Shown here one piece after another: positions 1 through 9,656 of a stretch of DNA of 37,871 bases (the first letter of the stretch is position 1; each line of letters begins with the position of its first letter). The stretch spans positions 1 to 37,871 of the forward strand of contig JANXMY010000110.1 of assembly GCA_025354405.1 (NCBI GenBank), given 5' to 3'. Source of the DNA: Armatimonadota bacterium. GTDB lineage: Bacteria > Armatimonadota > Armatimonadia > Armatimonadales > Capsulimonadaceae. The position numbers and the translations under genes are program-made. The notes below the pieces were generated by a model. It saw only the letters and a program-made list of their open reading frames with translations. It was not told the origin of the DNA and searched no databases.

Positions 1-20
1 TCCCTGCCTCCGACCTCGCC

Positions 21-48
21 AACTCTTCTCTCCCCCCGGAGAAGAGTT
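21..48 (+). promoter_or_regulatory. Perfect 10-bp stem-loop over the MFS ribosome site
   Basis: AACTCTTCTC (21-30) and GAGAAGAGTT (39-48) pair perfectly around an 8-base C-rich loop. The right arm contains the purine-rich GGAGAAG that would serve as ribosome site for the ATG at 54, so folding would hide it. It may instead be a hairpin ending an upstream gene, or chance within a longer coding region. No T-tract follows. Confidence 0.4.
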
Positions 49-53
49 GGCTG

Positions 54-1481
54 ATGGCGATTCTCCCAGTCGTGCTGATTGCCGCCTGTGCCGAGCTAGG
101 CATCTCCGTGCTGAACAATTCCGCCCTGCCGATCTACTTCACCCAGGGCTTGAAGATCAGCACGTCGGTCCTCGGTTTTCTGATGGTGCCATTCTTTATC
201 AGCGAAGTGCTGTTTAAATCACCGCTGGGCGTTCTGGGAGACAAGTTCGGGCGCAAGCCACTGATGCTGGGGGGGGCGTTGATCTCGGTCTTCACGCCGC
301 TGATTTTAATTACAACCAAGTACGATCCCCTGGCAGCCACCGCCGTCATTACATTAATTGTCTTCGGCTTGCTGCGTGCCCTCGATGGCATCGGGCAGGC
401 AGCACTCTGGCCCGCGCTGTATGCATACGTTGGCGATGTGGTGGCGGAAAAAAAGCGCGGGGCGGCGATGGGCGTCCTCAATGTTGTGTATATGCTCGGT
501 CTGGCCTTGAGCTTTTTGATCGGTGGCTTCGTCGATGATAATTTCGGGCCGCTCTTTACCCACAAAGCGTCGTTCGGCCAGCAGATGCACCAGCTGGGAT
601 TGCGATTACACACCCGTGCGCATGCCGTCGGGCATGGCCTGCATGAAACGCTGCAGCACCCGCACCCGGTGCTGCACCCTCTGCATTTACCTGCTCTTCC
701 AGCGGCTCCGCTGGAGCCATTGATCAAACCTGCCTTCCAGCCGGAGTATTATCATCCGTCGTTTATCCTGGCCAGCGTGCTGTTCGGGATCGCGGCGATC
801 GCGGCCCTTTCCGTGCGTGGACGGGTGCGCTCATGGAAGAACCAGTCCGCAGACACGGGACATGAGGAGACGATCACCTGGGACGGCTTTGTCGCTGCGC
901 TGCGCACGGTGCCGCAGTTTTTGGGTTTGGCATTCGTGACGTTTTTAGGTATCGGCTGCATCTCGCTGCTGGTCAAGAAGTTCGCCCTGGATGAATACGG
1001 CCTCTCGGAAAGCGCGTTCGGCGTTCTGGTGCTGGGGCCGATGGTCGGGATTGCGCTGATCGCGGTCCCCGCCGGGCATCTGGCGGATACGTGGGGTAAG
1101 ACCCAGTGTGTACGGCTGGGCTTCGTCCTCTGTGCCATCGGCATCTGGGGAATCCCGATCCTGCACCACTTCGGAGCGGGTATCGGCGGGTTTATGGTCT
1201 CCGCAGGCATCATGGGTGCGGGCTTTGTGCTGGCCTTCCCAGCCTGGCTGGCCCTGCTCACGGAGCTTGGCGGGGAGAAGCAGCGCGGGACGGTCTTTTC
1301 GGCGGTCAGCACGGCGCAGGGGGTTGGGGCCCTGTTTGGGGTCGTGCTTGGAACGCAGCTTTATGCCCGGGTCGGTCACATCGCGCCCTTTATCGCGGCC
1401 TCTGTTCTGGTTTCCATTGGAACGCTGCTGGCTCTGATCTTTGTGCGGGGAAATGGGAAACCGACCACGCGCCTCTCCTGA
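54..1481 (+). CDS. MFS transporter with His-rich loop (5' end possibly beyond window)
   Basis: Integral inner-membrane protein of the major facilitator superfamily; substrate unknown. From the ATG at 54 it is 475 aa, about the usual 400-450 plus a loop insertion. The MFS signature between helices 2 and 3 is seen as GDKFGRK (residues 62-68), with a weaker copy in the second half (GHLADTWGK). Residues about 161-235 form a polar loop between helices 5 and 6 with some eleven histidines, where most MFS proteins have a short turn. The frame stays open to the left edge of the window, so the true start may lie upstream. The ATG at 54 does have a GGAG-type ribosome site at 38-44, although that site lies in a hairpin arm. 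No operon partner is visible. The family call is strong; a drug or metal efflux role is only possible. Confidence 0.85.
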   Translation: MAILPVVLIAACAELGISVLNNSALPIYFTQGLKISTSVLGFLMVPFFISEVLFKSPLGVLGDKFGRKPLMLGGALISVFTPLILITTKYDPLAATAVITLIVFGLLRALDGIGQAALWPALYAYVGDVVAEKKRGAAMGVLNVVYMLGLALSFLIGGFVDDNFGPLFTHKASFGQQMHQLGLRLHTRAHAVGHGLHETLQHPHPVLHPLHLPALPAAPLEPLIKPAFQPEYYHPSFILASVLFGIAAIAALSVRGRVRSWKNQSADTGHEETITWDGFVAALRTVPQFLGLAFVTFLGIGCISLLVKKFALDEYGLSESAFGVLVLGPMVGIALIAVPAGHLADTWGKTQCVRLGFVLCAIGIWGIPILHHFGAGIGGFMVSAGIMGAGFVLAFPAWLALLTELGGEKQRGTVFSAVSTAQGVGALFGVVLGTQLYARVGHIAPFIAASVLVSIGTLLALIFVRGNGKPTTRLS

Positions 1482-1816
1482 AGAAAAACAAATTCACGAT
1501 ATTCGAAAATAATTGAAGCGTTTTTGACTGAGAGTGCTCAAAGATGTCGGCCTCAGGGGGACGGTGGCAAATTTGCCTCTTTATTAGCGCGGAATAACAG
1601 TTTTGGAATTCCTATAAAAACCGCTTGCCAAAACAAAAGCAGTGTGTTATAATCAAGACCAGTGTCCTCTGAGAAAGAATAGCACCGAAATTTCGATCAC
1701 GCTCGAGCCGCAGGCAATTCGCCCGGCGGCCGCCTTGAGATAGACTATCCCCACCTGAATATTTTGTCCTGTAAGCCCCTGTGCAATCCACAGGGCACTT
1801 CTAACAACCAGGGAGG
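1482..1816 (+). other. Intergenic region and leader of first giant gene
   Basis: No gene is seen here. Besides the promoter, it holds a perfect 12-bp palindrome GGCAAATTTGCC (1566-1577), a 10-bp palindrome CGAAATTTCG (1686-1695) inside the leader, and a leader stem-loop with CCCTGTG (1777-1783) pairing with CACAGGG (1789-1795). The Shine-Dalgarno GGGAGG lies at 1811-1816. The palindrome upstream of the promoter could be an operator; this is inference. Confidence 0.5.
1625..1653 (+). promoter_or_regulatory. Strong extended -10 promoter for first giant gene
   Basis: TTGCCA (1625-1630), a 17-base spacer, then TATAAT (1648-1653) preceded by TGT, giving a TGnTATAAT extended -10. Transcription should begin near 1660, leaving a leader of about 150 bases before the ribosome site at 1811. 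The 12-mer GTGTTATAATCA recurs exactly in the promoter of the second giant gene. Confidence 0.8.
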
Positions 1817-1825
1817 TTGTACTCT

Positions 1826-4800
1826 TTGAACGTACCACGCACTGCTTCCACCGGCGCCGCACGCGCCTTTCAGCTTTTCTTAGTTTTCGTCGGGCTCTTT
1901 GCCTTTGCCAGCCAGTCCGGGCTTTTGGCTGCCTCCGGCGATACCGGTGAGGCCCTGGCTCTGCGGGCTGCCCTGCGGATGGCGGCGTCGCAAAGCACTG
2001 CTTCGGCAGGGAATGCCTCTTCGGATTCCCAGCATACTCCTGCCGGGAAAGCCTTGCTGTCGCGCCACCTGATGCGTTCTGGTGCAATCAGTCGATCCTT
2101 CGCAACCGGCAGCAGCACCGTACCTATCCCTGGTTCCGTGCAGACATTCGACCTGTTTAATCCGCCGCCCGCCTTTCAGCCTCTGATCGGGTACGGTACA
2201 CCGACTGCTCTGAGCAATAACCCGACATCCCCTCCGGTTTACTTGAACAATCTGACCCCGCTGAACCTGACCCCGGTCTGGTCGCAGGATGAGACGTTCC
2301 TCATTTTCTCTTCAGACCGTACCCTTCAGGGCGGAATTCAGGCGGATCACCGCTTCCATCTCTGGGCAATCTCCGTCAATGGCGGCGAAGCCTATCAGAT
2401 CACTACCAGCAGCGGCAAAAACAGCGGCGGTGAGTTCTTCCCAGCTATGGTCTCAGCGGACAACCGGATTGCGTTTACATCGGATGCCCAGACCCCGGGC
2501 GATGCTTTGAATCCGGCCCGGCAAAACCTGTATGTCATTCCGTTTTCCTACAGCGTCTTGACCGCCAGCAACAATGCCCCTGCCTCCATCATTAACGTCA
2601 ACGATGTCACGACGATCCTCCCTTATACTAACCGCGGCAATGACAGTTCGGGTGCACCCGCGACCGGGTTCGATCAGGTGCAGCGCCCGACCTTCTCGCC
2701 CAGCAATAATGACCTGGTCGTCTTTTCCGCGCACAGCGTCACGGGAACCTTTCACGGTAACTACCACATCTACTACCTGTACCTCAGCACGGGCGGCTTC
2801 GATTCGAATAATACGTCCCTGCCTGCGAAGCTGACGGATGGCCCGGCGGATGATACCGACCCGGCTTTCTCGAAAGACGGCCAGTTTATCGCGCTATCTT
2901 CGACCACGACTGGCCTCACCAACTCGGGCAGCCCGTCGAGCTCCGACCCGAATACGACACAATCCACGACGAGTGCTCCCAACGGAAGCGGCCTGCGGAA
3001 CCTGTTCCTGATCGGCGGCGGCGGTGGCACCGGTGTTTCCTCCCCGGGCCTCGGTACGATTCCTGCCTCGCTGGTGTCAGCCGGCGGCAAGATTACGACG
3101 GCAGTAAATACGGATAACTACGGCCCGGCCTGGAGTTCGGTGGCCTACAACCAGTATACGAACACGAACCCCGGCTACGAATACCTGGCGTTCGCCCGTG
3201 CCACCGCACCAAGCACGACCCACGATATTTATTATCTGCAGACGGTCAGCGGCCTAAACTCGACCGGTGGCGGCCAGACAATTTCGCCGGAAGGCAGCAC
3301 GGTCAGCTTCACGACGGGAGGGAGTGGTCCCAATGCCGTCGTGCAGCTGAATACGGATGATAACGGAGCGCCTAACTCCGTCCCGGCAAACAGCTACGAC
3401 GATGTTTATCCGACCTGGTCCCCGTTCCGCTCGATCTTCAGCATCGCTTATGAGAGCGGAAGTGTCCGCAATGTCGATTCGCTGAGCGGGACCCTCGTAA
3501 ACGGAACAGTGTTCGGCGGGCGCACCGTGACCTATAACGATCCTGCGACCGGCTTCCCTTCCGAAAAGGCATTCTCAGTCGGGGCCGGTGGAACTGTCGT
3601 CAACACCACAGCTACTGGCAGCTACACGGTCGCGCCCAGCTATATCGGTATTCTCCAATCAGAGGTTCTGAACCTGAACCCGCCGAATCTGCTGCGCTAC
3701 AGCGCGGGCGAGATTATTCATGTCCAGGCGGGAACGCTAAGTGGTGGCGCAGCGGTAAATCCAGATCCGAGTCCCATCGGCGGCACCCCAACCAAAACCG
3801 GAATCAACCCCGGCCAGGCGGTGACATTTACGGTGCGCCTCAGCGACCGAGAGTCCGGGATTAACAACGGAAATACCGGCCTCAACGTCGGCCCTACCGA
3901 CTCCACCAAACCGCAGGTCTTCCTCCAGATCAAAAATCCGAACAGTAAATACCAGGACGCGCAGGGATTCGAGCATAAAGTCTTCGCTCGGGACGGTTTT
4001 TACAGCACGCAGGCAAACCATCCCGCCAATGACATTACGTCGAATACTGTCAACGGGTTGTCCCCATCCGGCGGACTTCTGAGCATGGATGGCGGACCGC
4101 TTATTTCTGGCCGCCGCGATCTTTATCCGACTTTCGGCTTAAATTACGGCAACTCCGTGGGAGATAGCCCCCCGTTCATACGAGGAGCACACGGCGGTTT
4201 TTACCAGCAAAACGGCAACAACCTGACCCCGACGACCATCTTTGTCGGCAAGCAGGCTGTTGGAACGACAAATGCAACTCCGGTCGCGGGTGGCGGTACG
4301 ATTCCGGGCACCGATCCCGACAAGTTTTTATCCTGGGGCCCGGAATACGAGTGCCAGTTCCTGAACCCGCAGTATTCAGGTCCGGATCCTACCGTGAACG
4401 AGTATGCCACTCCCTACTGGCTGGCGGGTGTCGATGACCAACTTCCCTTCAGCGGAGAGGGGCAGCAGCGCCCGACATTTAACGGCGGCGAATCCGGCGG
4501 CGCCGAGTGGCTGCAGCTTACGAAGTCGACCGCACAGGACAATCTGGGCGGAGTTCTCTATACTGTGTCCTGGAAGACGCCTATCTCCGGCAGCGACTTT
4601 TACCTGGACGTGATTGCGTTCGACCAGGCTGGGTTCCCGAAGTTCCCATCGGCTCCTGACGCCTATTCGGGAAAGAATGTCAACTGGCGCATCTACGATA
4701 ACGTCGGCGGCTTCAGCACGAATACGTCCATCGGAAGCAACGATATTCTCGTAGTCAGCGACAACACGCTGGGCCAGAAGTTTGCCTCGACGACTTTCGG

Positions 4801-7800
4801 CGGCACGAACGGCAACTTGAACCTGGTGCCCAAGCTTTACGGAGCTGAGTCTCAGGTCACCGATGTCGACGTCGATATGTTGCCGGACTCGGTCTATGCA
4901 GGATATCCGATCAATCTGCCCACAGGCCCCCCGAACACCATCTTCTCTCCTGCGATCTCGGCGATGTCAAAACCATATTTTTCGGCTCTTGGAACCGGAG
5001 CATGGCTGAATGGCCTGGGAGTTGGCTCCTACAACGATACCGTAATTGATGATGGAGGCCGTGTCAGCGGAAATTCCTACGTCGCCTCGCAGAGATACAG
5101 TCTCTGGCGTATCCTCTCGCGCGGCCCGCTGCCGCAGTCCATTCTGAATTCATACCTGCCGACCAAGCAGCTGCAGCCTGAGGTTAAAGATAGACAGGCC
5201 TCGAATGCTGCGTACACCTCCGTACCGGCGGCGACAGTCCTAGATGCCCATCGCTGCGTTCTGTGGATATCACCATATACGGGTGACCTCCTGGCAGATC
5301 CTGGTACGATTGACGATCCGGGTGCCTTCAACAGACCCGGCGCTCCCGATCGGCAGAGCACGCAGACAATCCTGCGCGGCTTCGTCCAGGGCGGCGGGCG
5401 GCTCTTCGTCACCGGTCAGGATGTCGGCTCGACGCTGACCACTGGCGGCTCCGTCGCCAATGGTGCTGGTGGTTTCTTGTCCGACGTTCTGGGTGCGAGT
5501 CTAGCCTCCTCCGGCGGCGGGACGTTCCAGCTTGGGGCGAGCAGGAACCGAATCTCATACTATCCGACTTTCGACGCCCAGAGCGGCGCAAATAACGGCT
5601 CCGTCCAGTATCCGGTCGTGGCTGGTTCCATACCATATCAGTACTTCACTAGTCAAGGCGGTGAGCCGGTCAACAGCCGACTCGAAATCAGTGGGGCCGA
5701 TAGCCGAGATCCAAACTTTGCTTCGGATGGCTCGCTCAGTCAGCGCTCTGGTTTCTCGCCGACGGGCTTCCCCGGAGCAAACCTGCTGGGGCAGCCGGAT
5801 ACACTGTTCCCCGCGAATAACGCGACGGTTGCTATGACCTACAGCAATGGTGCTGCGGCCATGGTCTATCACGACGATCCTTACAACTCGATGGGCACCG
5901 GCAAGCTGCCGGGCGGCGGGACGGGTGGGCGCACGGTCTATGCCGGATTTGGCCTCGAGGCGCTGAGCAACGACGCCTATTCGTCGGATGGTTCCAATCC
6001 GAGCACAGCGGTTCCACCAAACCCGCCGCTGATTACTTATATTCCGACCGTCGCTGCGCGCAATCCGCGCGCCAATATCCTGCACAACATCGTCGGTTAC
6101 CTGCGAACAGGCAGCGTCAGCGGTATTATCACGCAGACATCTGGGACCGGAGCCGGTGCCGGTCAAGGCGTGCCGGGGGTGACCGTCTACCTTGTCTCGG
6201 CGACAGGGCAGGCACCCCCGACCCGCGTGACGTTCAGTGCAACGACTTCGTCGGACGGCCGCTACTCTATTCTCGGGATCGAGCCGGGCAGATATACACT
6301 GGCGGCGTATAAGGCAGGTTATGCGCATGCTGCCTCAAATCCCGGCATCAGCTTCCTTGTGGAAGGGGACGCGAGTGCTAACGCCTCGCTGACGATCACG
6401 CCGCAACCACCAGGTAACATCGCGGGGAATGTCCATGATACGGCGAACAAGCCGGTGGTAAGCGCGACTGTCAGCTTCCTGTCGAAAGACAAGACAATTG
6501 TCAAGGCGACGACGACCTTCGACGGCTCCAATCCGCTGCAGCCGGCGGGTAACTACTTCCTGCCGAGTGTGCCGGTGACCGATTACTCCGGCTCTGCTAC
6601 CGGGCCGAACAACCCGGATCAAGGAAACCCCGAGTACCTGGCAGCCACTGCGCCCGATGCGCCGTACGCCACGGATGTCAATGTGCTTCCGAGTACGACA
6701 ACCGGCGACGGCTCGGCGCAGGGGGGGCCTCCGGTGACGTTCACCCTGACCCCGATCCTCGCGACGATCAGTGGACGCATCTACGACAGCACTGTCGGCA
6801 ATACCGATGCTGGCGGGGCGAAAGTCAGCGGCGCGACGCTGGCCGTTCTGGACAGCACGGGTACGCCGGTGCTGGACGCAACTGGCAATCCCGTCGTCGG
6901 CACAGCGGGAGCGGATGGAAAATATACCATCATCGGTATCCCGGCAAGTCAGACGGCGACGACATACACGATCTCCGCCACCAAAGCAGGCTACACTTCC
7001 GCCTCCTTTGCACAGGTTGTTTACCTGGGCGGGATTTACATCAATAAAGATCTGGGCCTTGGGCCGATCCCACCGGGGACGATCACAGGGACTGTCAAGG
7101 ATCAGGCCGGAGTGCCAGTTAGCGGAGCGAAGGTGACCTTCACCACTGCCGATGGCACAGTGGTCCCGGCGATCACAGACGCAAGCGGAAACTTCACCGT
7201 TGCGGCGCCTCCCGGGACTTACAGCGGCACGGCAGTCGGGCCGAACAACCCGAATGGCCGTCCGGTGTCCAGCTCCTCCGCGCCGCAGACCGTCACGGTG
7301 ACGACCGGCGCGACGGCGACGGCTAACTTCGTCGTCACGACGATCCCGCCGAGCTTTGCGGGAACCATCTCCGATTCCACCGGGAGACCATTGCCCGGAG
7401 CGGCCGTCGCGGTTTACGTGGCGAATGGCGATGGGTCGAAGGGTGCACTGGTCGGGTCAGTACTCTCGGCGGCGGATGGGACATACAGCACCGCGACGTT
7501 TGTTATTCCTTCCGGGGGCACCTACATCGTTGAGGCTTCGCTGGCTGGATACACGTCTGCACGGCTGGTGAAAACGCCCGCGGCCGGAACAACCCCTGCC
7601 GTGACAACGTTCACCGTTTATAACGGCGACGCGCTAATCGGGCAGAATATCGTTCTGACGTCAGTTCAGCCGGGGAGCATCTCGGGCGTCGTCAGCGACA
7701 CGGCTGGCAACCCGATTGCCGGGGTAGCGGTGACATTCGTGTCGTCTGATAAGACGCAGGTTTACACTGCAACCACGGATACGAATGGGGCTTACACCAA

Positions 7801-9343
7801 GCTGGCCGTGAAGTCCGCGGTATATGTGGGGACGGCGACAAGCAAGCCAGGTTACACGGATGCTGCGCCGCAAACATTCACCGTCAGCCCTGGGGTCAAC
7901 AGTGTCGTCAACTTCACACTGGCTCCGATCCTGCCGACAGTGACGGGCAAAGTCACGGATGGCACGACCGGCACGGCCCTGGGCAACGTCACAGTCACCT
8001 TCACCCCCACGGCGGGCGGAGCGCCCGTCACAGTGACATCGAATGCGGGAGGCACCTATGCCTCCGGTCCGCTGCCTGCAGGAGCCTACTCAGTGACGGC
8101 TTCGGCTCCGAGTGGCTACTTCGACAGCACGCAGGCGATCACCCTGGCTCTGGGTGACACGCGCACGCTGAATTTCCCGCTTGCACAGAAGGGAACTCTG
8201 ATCGGCTACGTCACGGATGCCACAACTGGACAGCCGCTGCTAGGCGTCTCACTGACAATCAAAGACGCCGTCACAGGAATCGGTGTCGCGACGCTTCCGT
8301 CTCCGCTCTCAACAATAGCAGTCACAACCGGCGCGGACGGAAGCCCGATCAACTACATCGCCAGTCTGCCGCCGGGGACTTACACCCTCACCGCAACCAA
8401 GGGGAACTACGCGATCCTGGTCAGTGCGCCGGTGACGATTGGCAACGGCCCATTTGTCCGGCTGGACCTCAAGCTGGTCAGCACAATCGGGACACTGGGC
8501 GGTCTGGTGACGGATTCCTCCAGCACCAATCCGATTGCCGGGGCTGCAGTCACGGTTAAGGATAGTTCTGATACGGTGGTCGCGACCTTCTCGACTGTGG
8601 GGGCAATATCCACGCCGCCGTCGCCGGGGGGTGACAGCAATCCGCTGAACTACTCCGGTCAGCTCGCCAACGGGACCTACACGGTCATCGTCAGCAAAGG
8701 GTCGCGAAAATCAGTGGCGAAGACAGTCACGGTGGTGGGAGGCAAGTTTAATCGGCTTGACTTCACGGGTGCACTGGGCGGCCTGCCCGCACTGCACACG
8801 TTTGCGGCCGGCCTGAACTTCCTGTCCGCTCCGTACGATTACAGCTCGATGTCGTTTGATACCCTGTTTGGGAATCTGAACACCGCACCGGCAGGAACGA
8901 CGCCAAACGGCAACCGCTCCCATGTCGCGGTCTGGAATCCGGTTACCAGTGCCTATGCGGTGGACCCGAGCTTCCCTGCCGATTCGTTCCGGCTAGGAAG
9001 CGGCTACTGGATCTTCCTGAAGAACCCGATCAGCTTCACCACGCAGGGCGGGACGCCGACCACGCCGACAGTGTCGGTAAGTCTGCATCCGTTCTGGAAC
9101 CAAATCGGTGTGCCGAACGTCAACGGTATCAAGGTTTCGGCACTGCAATTCGATAACGGCCATGGCGGAACCATCACATTCGCCGATGCTATGAGCAGCC
9201 GGTACAACGTCGTCTCACCGACGCTCTATCGCTTCGATGGTTCTGGCTACCAGGCGGTCACGGCGGCAGATACCCTTCTGCCCTACCAGGCTTACTGGAT
9301 CAAAGTCAATGTTGATGCGACACTGCTGATGCCGACACAGTAA
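1826..9343 (+). CDS. Giant secreted beta-propeller / carboxypeptidase-regulatory-like repeat protein 1
   Basis: Predicted exported protein of about 2,505 aa, function unknown. I chose the TTG at 1826 because GGGAGG (1811-1816) lies nine bases upstream and the paralogue at 9657 has the same layout. Domains: signal peptide (1-~35); WD40/TolB-like propeller repeats (~145-560, with WSQDETFLIFSSD, FSPSNNDLVVFS and AFSKDGQFIAL); an unassigned region holding VTFTVRLSDRESGI; a Rossmann/flavodoxin-like segment (~1140-1230, LWISPYTGDLL then GGGRLFVTGQDVG); nine Ig-like carboxypeptidase-regulatory repeats (~1432-2318), each opening like GTITGTVKD and ending in a GxYTL-type strand; and a C-terminal domain (~2322-2505) with GSGYWIFLK, FWNQIGVP and PYQAYWIK. 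I see no sortase motif. Surface adhesion or glycan binding is plausible but unproven. Confidence 0.85.
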   Translation: MNVPRTASTGAARAFQLFLVFVGLFAFASQSGLLAASGDTGEALALRAALRMAASQSTASAGNASSDSQHTPAGKALLSRHLMRSGAISRSFATGSSTVPIPGSVQTFDLFNPPPAFQPLIGYGTPTALSNNPTSPPVYLNNLTPLNLTPVWSQDETFLIFSSDRTLQGGIQADHRFHLWAISVNGGEAYQITTSSGKNSGGEFFPAMVSADNRIAFTSDAQTPGDALNPARQNLYVIPFSYSVLTASNNAPASIINVNDVTTILPYTNRGNDSSGAPATGFDQVQRPTFSPSNNDLVVFSAHSVTGTFHGNYHIYYLYLSTGGFDSNNTSLPAKLTDGPADDTDPAFSKDGQFIALSSTTTGLTNSGSPSSSDPNTTQSTTSAPNGSGLRNLFLIGGGGGTGVSSPGLGTIPASLVSAGGKITTAVNTDNYGPAWSSVAYNQYTNTNPGYEYLAFARATAPSTTHDIYYLQTVSGLNSTGGGQTISPEGSTVSFTTGGSGPNAVVQLNTDDNGAPNSVPANSYDDVYPTWSPFRSIFSIAYESGSVRNVDSLSGTLVNGTVFGGRTVTYNDPATGFPSEKAFSVGAGGTVVNTTATGSYTVAPSYIGILQSEVLNLNPPNLLRYSAGEIIHVQAGTLSGGAAVNPDPSPIGGTPTKTGINPGQAVTFTVRLSDRESGINNGNTGLNVGPTDSTKPQVFLQIKNPNSKYQDAQGFEHKVFARDGFYSTQANHPANDITSNTVNGLSPSGGLLSMDGGPLISGRRDLYPTFGLNYGNSVGDSPPFIRGAHGGFYQQNGNNLTPTTIFVGKQAVGTTNATPVAGGGTIPGTDPDKFLSWGPEYECQFLNPQYSGPDPTVNEYATPYWLAGVDDQLPFSGEGQQRPTFNGGESGGAEWLQLTKSTAQDNLGGVLYTVSWKTPISGSDFYLDVIAFDQAGFPKFPSAPDAYSGKNVNWRIYDNVGGFSTNTSIGSNDILVVSDNTLGQKFASTTFGGTNGNLNLVPKLYGAESQVTDVDVDMLPDSVYAGYPINLPTGPPNTIFSPAISAMSKPYFSALGTGAWLNGLGVGSYNDTVIDDGGRVSGNSYVASQRYSLWRILSRGPLPQSILNSYLPTKQLQPEVKDRQASNAAYTSVPAATVLDAHRCVLWISPYTGDLLADPGTIDDPGAFNRPGAPDRQSTQTILRGFVQGGGRLFVTGQDVGSTLTTGGSVANGAGGFLSDVLGASLASSGGGTFQLGASRNRISYYPTFDAQSGANNGSVQYPVVAGSIPYQYFTSQGGEPVNSRLEISGADSRDPNFASDGSLSQRSGFSPTGFPGANLLGQPDTLFPANNATVAMTYSNGAAAMVYHDDPYNSMGTGKLPGGGTGGRTVYAGFGLEALSNDAYSSDGSNPSTAVPPNPPLITYIPTVAARNPRANILHNIVGYLRTGSVSGIITQTSGTGAGAGQGVPGVTVYLVSATGQAPPTRVTFSATTSSDGRYSILGIEPGRYTLAAYKAGYAHAASNPGISFLVEGDASANASLTITPQPPGNIAGNVHDTANKPVVSATVSFLSKDKTIVKATTTFDGSNPLQPAGNYFLPSVPVTDYSGSATGPNNPDQGNPEYLAATAPDAPYATDVNVLPSTTTGDGSAQGGPPVTFTLTPILATISGRIYDSTVGNTDAGGAKVSGATLAVLDSTGTPVLDATGNPVVGTAGADGKYTIIGIPASQTATTYTISATKAGYTSASFAQVVYLGGIYINKDLGLGPIPPGTITGTVKDQAGVPVSGAKVTFTTADGTVVPAITDASGNFTVAAPPGTYSGTAVGPNNPNGRPVSSSSAPQTVTVTTGATATANFVVTTIPPSFAGTISDSTGRPLPGAAVAVYVANGDGSKGALVGSVLSAADGTYSTATFVIPSGGTYIVEASLAGYTSARLVKTPAAGTTPAVTTFTVYNGDALIGQNIVLTSVQPGSISGVVSDTAGNPIAGVAVTFVSSDKTQVYTATTDTNGAYTKLAVKSAVYVGTATSKPGYTDAAPQTFTVSPGVNSVVNFTLAPILPTVTGKVTDGTTGTALGNVTVTFTPTAGGAPVTVTSNAGGTYASGPLPAGAYSVTASAPSGYFDSTQAITLALGDTRTLNFPLAQKGTLIGYVTDATTGQPLLGVSLTIKDAVTGIGVATLPSPLSTIAVTTGADGSPINYIASLPPGTYTLTATKGNYAILVSAPVTIGNGPFVRLDLKLVSTIGTLGGLVTDSSSTNPIAGAAVTVKDSSDTVVATFSTVGAISTPPSPGGDSNPLNYSGQLANGTYTVIVSKGSRKSVAKTVTVVGGKFNRLDFTGALGGLPALHTFAAGLNFLSAPYDYSSMSFDTLFGNLNTAPAGTTPNGNRSHVAVWNPVTSAYAVDPSFPADSFRLGSGYWIFLKNPISFTTQGGTPTTPTVSVSLHPFWNQIGVPNVNGIKVSALQFDNGHGGTITFADAMSSRYNVVSPTLYRFDGSGYQAVTAADTLLPYQAYWIKVNVDATLLMPTQ

Positions 9344-9362
9344 CAAGTGAGCGCAGGCAATG

Positions 9363-9391
9363 GCGGCAGGGGTTAGTTTTACCCCTGCCGC
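9363..9391 (+). terminator. Hairpin after first giant gene
   Basis: GCGGCAGGGGT (9363-9373) pairs perfectly with ACCCCTGCCGC (9381-9391) around a T-rich 7-base loop, 19 bases past the stop codon. Only a short TTC follows, so it may be a weak intrinsic terminator or a 3'-end stabiliser. The next promoter starts 30 bases later, which supports a transcript boundary. Confidence 0.65.
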
Positions 9392-9421
9392 TTCTCGGAA
9401 ATCGGGCAGAAAAAATATTGC

Positions 9422-9450
9422 TTGCGTAAAATCTTCCCGCGTGTTATAAT
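9422..9450 (+). promoter_or_regulatory. Strong extended -10 promoter for second giant gene
   Basis: TTGCGT (9422-9427), a 17-base spacer, then TATAAT (9445-9450) with an upstream TGT. The -10 region shares GTGTTATAATCA with the first giant gene. The expected start near 9457 is followed at once by a small hairpin (CTGTCA 9465-9470 with TGACAG 9475-9480) and a leader of about 185 bases. Confidence 0.8.
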
Positions 9451-9656
9451 CATCTCGCAGCCCCCTGTCACAGGTGACAGCTTTCGGGTTTGAGCTGATT
9501 TTGAGAATGACTACCGGTACGATGGAGAGACAACCCCCCCAGAGACCTACCGACACACTCACTTTTGACACTCTTTTAAGACACTTTGATTTTCGTCACT
9601 GGTTTGTCGCTTACGGATCCGAACTCCCCGTGCGCAACCAAGGAGGTTGTACTCGC

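Noticed and set aside
134-727. 197-codon minus-strand frame over the transporter gene
   Set aside because: Lies fully inside the MFS gene; its product is Arg/Ser/Pro-rich with no family features and no ribosome site.
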